From the NCBI GenBank assembly GCA_963666965.1, contig OY762939.1, positions 558,001 through 622,000 on the forward strand: a stretch of DNA of 64,000 bases. The letters run 5' to 3'. Made by a program: the position numbers and the translations under genes. The notes beneath the pieces were generated by a model. The model had not been told where the DNA came from. It worked only from the letters and a program-made list of their open reading frames with translations, and searched no databases. The DNA comes from Proruminimicrobium sp963666965. Its GTDB lineage: Bacteria; Elusimicrobiota; Endomicrobiia; Endomicrobiales; Endomicrobiaceae. Positions 60,387 through 64,000 of the stretch are shown piece by piece. The stretch's first letter is position 1. Every line of letters starts with the position of its first letter.

Positions 60387-63300
60387 ATGAAAAAATATAT
60401 CGCCAAAACAACAGCATGTTTACTGACAGTATGCCTTATTATCGTAAATTTTCCGGTTTTTTCTGCAGCAGGGATATTTCGCGGGTCTGCGGATACATTT
60501 GAATATTTGGCAAATGACAATTTCTCATCTTACGGCAGCATAACGGACGTTTCGTATGTGCCTGGAGCTCCCGTTTTTGTAGTTATAAATGATCTTCACG
60601 GTGATTTTGCGGCACAATCCAATATCGATAATATGATAGAGTATTTTAAAAATAAGGCAAAAATTGAAAATCTTATAGTTGAAGGCGCCCCTGCAGGAAA
60701 AAACAGCCTGAAACTTTTCGAGACAATTCCGGTCAAAATAAGAGAAAATATATTAAGAACGCTTTTAAATTCCGGAGAGCTTTCCGGAGCCGAATATTTT
60801 GCCGCGCACAATAATTTTACAAATATTTACGGTCTTGAAAAATGGGATCTATATTTAAAGAATATAAGAAACGCCGAAACTCTGAAAAACAAATACAAAA
60901 ACGAAGCAAAACTGTTAAAAAAATATTTTACAAAGACTTTTTTTGTGCGTGAAAATAATTTAGGCGAATTATATGAAGTTTTTTTTGATGATGAAAATTT
61001 GCAGTCAAAAATTTTAAAAACAGCCGATTTCTGCGCAAAATATGATATAGATTTAAGCCGATATAAAGATTTGTATTATGCGGTAAATTATTACGCCTAC
61101 AAACAAAACGGATATGCCGTAAAAGAATTAAAAGCGGTTTTGGCAGATGCATCAAAAAAACTTCCATACACATTATACGTTAATATGGTTAACGCTCTTA
61201 AAAAAGGAGACACATCTCTTTTTTACGTTCTGTTAAAAAAATACTGTCCGCAATTGCTTTTGAAATATGAAAAACTTGCCGAATATCTCAGCTATGAAGA
61301 TTCTGTTTCTTCCGTAAGAGGCGATTATGTTATTGAACAGCTTGATATACTTAAAAATGAAGTATTAAATAAATACGCTTCAGCCGAACAGAAAGAAGCC
61401 GTAAATTTTTACGGACTTATATCGCTTCTTGACGAATATGCGGGACTGTCAATTACATACGATAATTATCTCAGATTAAATTTACATAAAAACAGATTAT
61501 GCGAACTTGCGTTTAAATATTTTGAGCAGGATGACGCCGAAACTGTCTGCAATATTATAAATGACAGGCTGCTTCAGGAATATTATTCGGTCAATGTTGA
61601 GAGAAATAAGATATTTTATGAAAATGTATCTTCTTTGTACGGCCAGACCGTCAGAGTTGCAAAAAACGTAAAATCAAATGACAGGCAGTTGTTTTTTCAG
61701 GATTTAAAAAACGATTTGCCGCTAAATATTATAGTTGTCGGAGGATTCCACCGCGGTTTTTGCGAAATGCTTAAAAATGATAATGTCACCGTAGTTTCGG
61801 TCTTCCCTAAAACGAAGTATGACGGCTATTATAAACAGGCGCTTGCCCCTCCGCTTAAAATTGCTTCAAAAGAACCTGTTTATCTTGCATCCGTAATAAA
61901 TGAATGGCTTAAGCAGATGAAAGGAGTTGTCGATTTAAATGTTCAGCGCGAAACAGTAAAAAAATGGCTTGAAGAAAATTCCATAGACGAAGATTTTAGT
62001 TTTGATGAAAAAGATATTCCTTATTTTGCGGATGTGCCGCTTTCGGAACTTGTTGCAGAGGTCAGCCGAAAAGAATCTTATACAACAACACAGGATGTAT
62101 CTGCAAAAAAAACATCACGGATTATAAGAAAAATTATTCCTTATGTTTTAAAACCGGCGGGATTTCTTTCCAAAGCCGCTCCTGTTGCATCAGATTATTT
62201 TTCAAATACTATTCTTGAACAGAACGTTCTTAAGAATGAATATGCCAAGACGCTTGACTCTTTAAAGGGCGATATGCCCGATGTTATAGTTTTTACCGTT
62301 CAGGATGACGGCGATTCCGATTTTTGCCGTGAAATTTTGACAGAACTGAAAAAATATAAAAAGTTTGCCGCTGTAAGAATAGAATTTGTCAAGAAAACAA
62401 TAAACGGCACGGGCGGTTCTTTTATTGAAGCTGTCAAATGCATAGAAAAAACAGCCGCTGAATCAGGAAAATCAAAACAGGATTTAAAATCTCTTGTAAT
62501 AGATATTGACCATGAAAGAAAAAATATTTTGAACAGTTTAAAAATACCGCTCAGTTTCGGAACAAGAAATATAATGCCTCTGGAGCTTGCTGTTTTGAAC
62601 GGAATAAGAAGTATTCAAAATTTTAAATCAGGCGGAATTGCCGTTATTGATCCGCAGACAGTATATGTAGGCGATATGCGTTCGGCTGGAGATATTACTT
62701 TTATAACGTCATTCGTTAATATGAAAGAAATAGAAAACAGGGAAATGTCTCTTGTTATCGCCGATCATCCTGACAGACTTGAACAAATATATTATGGTTT
62801 TAATCCCGACAGCATATCTGATGTTGTCGAAAAGAAAGGTCTTGAAAGAAAAGGATTTTATAATTTTGACAATAAAAGTATGAGGCAGTTTGAAGTAATA
62901 ACCGGCAATATTCTTATAAATTTCAAAGACGGCTCGCGGTATTCCGAATTTTTTAATCTTATTGAACAGCTCGGGGATTATCTGGACTCAGCCAATTACG
63001 ATATAAATCTGATAGGCCATATTTTCATTCCGTTTTTAAGAGCTAAAAACGGACAAAATATATTGTCTTATCTCGCGAAAGTCAGAAATAAAGAAGGTAT
63101 CGAGACAGAGCGTTCCTTCTTCAGAAATTTCGGGCTTATATTTAATTCGGAATCCCATCCGGTTTTAAAATCTGCCGGATTAAGCGTTTATCATCAGCCG
63201 AAATCTTTTTTCAGCAACGATTTTCAAAACAGAACATTCAGAGTTTTAAAAAAAGTATCAAGAATGACATCGGATGAAAAATACGATCCGTCTGTTTCAA

Positions 63301-64000
63301 AAATAAAAAATAACAGAAAAATAAGCGTCGGTCAGAAACCGGCTTCCGATAATGCCGTTGCAGCCGGATACGAACTTCTGCGCAAAATAACGGATAACGA
63401 ATTCAGTTATGAGCAAAATTATGAAATGATCATAGAAATGGCAAGAACAACGGCATTTCAGCGCCAGATTTATACAAATTCAAGAGAAGACGCCGCCCGT
63501 TTATACAGGCAGGCGGCTGAGATTATAGGCAATATCATAATATCGATAGACCGGGATATAATGTTGCAGAGATATGACGCTGAATATCTGCGCAATATTA
63601 AAAATATGTATCTGTTTTTGCAGAATTACTGCATAGAGTATCTTCAAACGATAGACTTTGCCGCAAACGTATCTATATTCGGCTCGTATGTTTTTCCCGA
63701 AACATCTCTTTTTGAAAAAACAAAAATAATGCCCCTTAACAGAAAAGCGTTTGGCTTTGATTCAGGATTTCGCAGGGCGAAAAGGGATTTGAGAAAACAA
63801 ATAGTAAGTTTATATCTTTCCGGGAATTTTCTTATAGATTCATTGTATTCTTTCCCGGTCATGAAAAAAGACATAGAAGCATTTATAAATGAACATGAGG
63901 AACCAAAACAAAAAACATACGTCGGAATGCAGAAACAATGGCAGGACAGGGAAGCTCTGACAAAGATCCTTTCGCTTGTAACGGCCGTGCAGGCTTTTGC
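60387..64000 (+). CDS. second large exported protein, paralogue of the giant protein's N-terminus (3' end cut)
   Basis: At least 1204 residues, open to the window edge. Signal peptide 1-27. The first ~560 residues parallel the giant minus-strand protein: D69-L-H71, V-E99-G, S-G-E-L-S-G-A-E-Y-F and G-G-F-H455. D69, H71 and E99 fall at the same residue numbers in both. Nothing like the HExxH repeat was seen after that. A different region follows, with N-G-T-G-G-S-F-I-E-A ~673 and D-I-D-H-E ~705. The layout H, E, G-G-x-H loosely recalls the TraB/ChaN-like exported enzyme superfamily (inference). TATAAA ends about 10 bases before the ATG and no SD is seen, so little leader is expected. Confidence 0.8.
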   Translation, partial: MKKYIAKTTACLLTVCLIIVNFPVFSAAGIFRGSADTFEYLANDNFSSYGSITDVSYVPGAPVFVVINDLHGDFAAQSNIDNMIEYFKNKAKIENLIVEGAPAGKNSLKLFETIPVKIRENILRTLLNSGELSGAEYFAAHNNFTNIYGLEKWDLYLKNIRNAETLKNKYKNEAKLLKKYFTKTFFVRENNLGELYEVFFDDENLQSKILKTADFCAKYDIDLSRYKDLYYAVNYYAYKQNGYAVKELKAVLADASKKLPYTLYVNMVNALKKGDTSLFYVLLKKYCPQLLLKYEKLAEYLSYEDSVSSVRGDYVIEQLDILKNEVLNKYASAEQKEAVNFYGLISLLDEYAGLSITYDNYLRLNLHKNRLCELAFKYFEQDDAETVCNIINDRLLQEYYSVNVERNKIFYENVSSLYGQTVRVAKNVKSNDRQLFFQDLKNDLPLNIIVVGGFHRGFCEMLKNDNVTVVSVFPKTKYDGYYKQALAPPLKIASKEPVYLASVINEWLKQMKGVVDLNVQRETVKKWLEENSIDEDFSFDEKDIPYFADVPLSELVAEVSRKESYTTTQDVSAKKTSRIIRKIIPYVLKPAGFLSKAAPVASDYFSNTILEQNVLKNEYAKTLDSLKGDMPDVIVFTVQDDGDSDFCREILTELKKYKKFAAVRIEFVKKTINGTGGSFIEAVKCIEKTAAESGKSKQDLKSLVIDIDHERKNILNSLKIPLSFGTRNIMPLELAVLNGIRSIQNFKSGGIAVIDPQTVYVGDMRSAGDITFITSFVNMKEIENREMSLVIADHPDRLEQIYYGFNPDSISDVVEKKGLERKGFYNFDNKSMRQFEVITGNILINFKDGSRYSEFFNLIEQLGDYLDSANYDINLIGHIFIPFLRAKNGQNILSYLAKVRNKEGIETERSFFRNFGLIFNSESHPVLKSAGLSVYHQPKSFFSNDFQNRTFRVLKKVSRMTSDEKYDPSVSKIKNNRKISVGQKPASDNAVAAGYELLRKITDNEFSYEQNYEMIIEMARTTAFQRQIYTNSREDAARLYRQAAEIIGNIIISIDRDIMLQRYDAEYLRNIKNMYLFLQNYCIEYLQTIDFAANVSIFGSYVFPETSLFEKTKIMPLNRKAFGFDSGFRRAKRDLRKQIVSLYLSGNFLIDSLYSFPVMKKDIEAFINEHEEPKQKTYVGMQKQWQDREALTKILSLVTAVQAF

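Overview
The window is AT-rich and comes from a Gram-negative-type bacterium. It encodes LolA, an AsmA-like protein, a lipoprotein M23 peptidase and RodZ. Two very large exported proteins share an N-terminal domain (around D-L-H, I/V-E-G and G-G-F-H motifs) that I associate with Elusimicrobiota and Omnitrophota genomes. My best guess is an Elusimicrobiota/Endomicrobium-like organism, but this rests on recalled family resemblance and gene order, not on a search. No rRNA, tRNA, CRISPR array or insertion-sequence transposase was seen.

Layout. 1-3.7 kb: branched-chain amino-acid genes, cimA (cut by the window edge), a TPR protein and ilvD, closed by a strong terminator. 3.8-14.6 kb (minus strand): a small exported membrane protein translationally coupled to a 3425-residue exported protein. 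The large protein has two ~1050-residue repeats, each with an HExxH metalloprotease-like site. 14.7-29.1 kb: a consensus promoter followed by fusA-tuf-S10-spc ribosomal genes through secY. 29.1-32.8 kb: an accessory segment that splits the usual secY-adk junction. It holds an ATPase/TOPRIM-like gene, two tandem-duplicated Mrr-N-like winged-helix genes and a C_GCAxxG_C_C protein. 32.8-37.6 kb: adk-map-infA-rpmJ-rpsM-rpsK-rpsD-rpoA-rplQ. 37.6-40.3 kb: a second accessory segment with a structured leader, two very small genes and an SDH-type serine protease-like gene.

40.3-43.1 kb (minus): ybaK and an AsmA-like gene. 43.1-46.3 kb: rpsO-pnp-accB and a winged-helix gene, with an RNase III-like hairpin between rpsO and pnp. 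46.4-53.5 kb: ftsK-lolA-rodZ-like-rimO-pgsA-MBL hydrolase-xerC/D, largely overlapping or closely packed. 53.7-55.0 kb (minus): M23 lipoprotein. 55.2-56.9 kb: ilvB with an unusual four-cysteine insert. 57.3-60.2 kb (minus): rpsP-khpA-short rimM-trmD-rplS-rnhB-yraN. The rnhB gene has no ATG/GTG/TTG start and appears to begin with ATT. 60.4-64.0 kb: a second large exported protein, a paralogue of the N-terminal part of the giant protein, running off the window.

A family of composite inverted repeats (variable arms around a conserved loop) sits at the ends of transcription units after secY, rplQ, xerC/D and ilvB, and at the borders of both accessory segments. The strongest candidates for undescribed biology are the giant repeat-metalloprotease protein with its coupled partner and paralogue, these hairpin elements, and the GTGAGAG-loop leader RNA upstream of the protease-like accessory operon.
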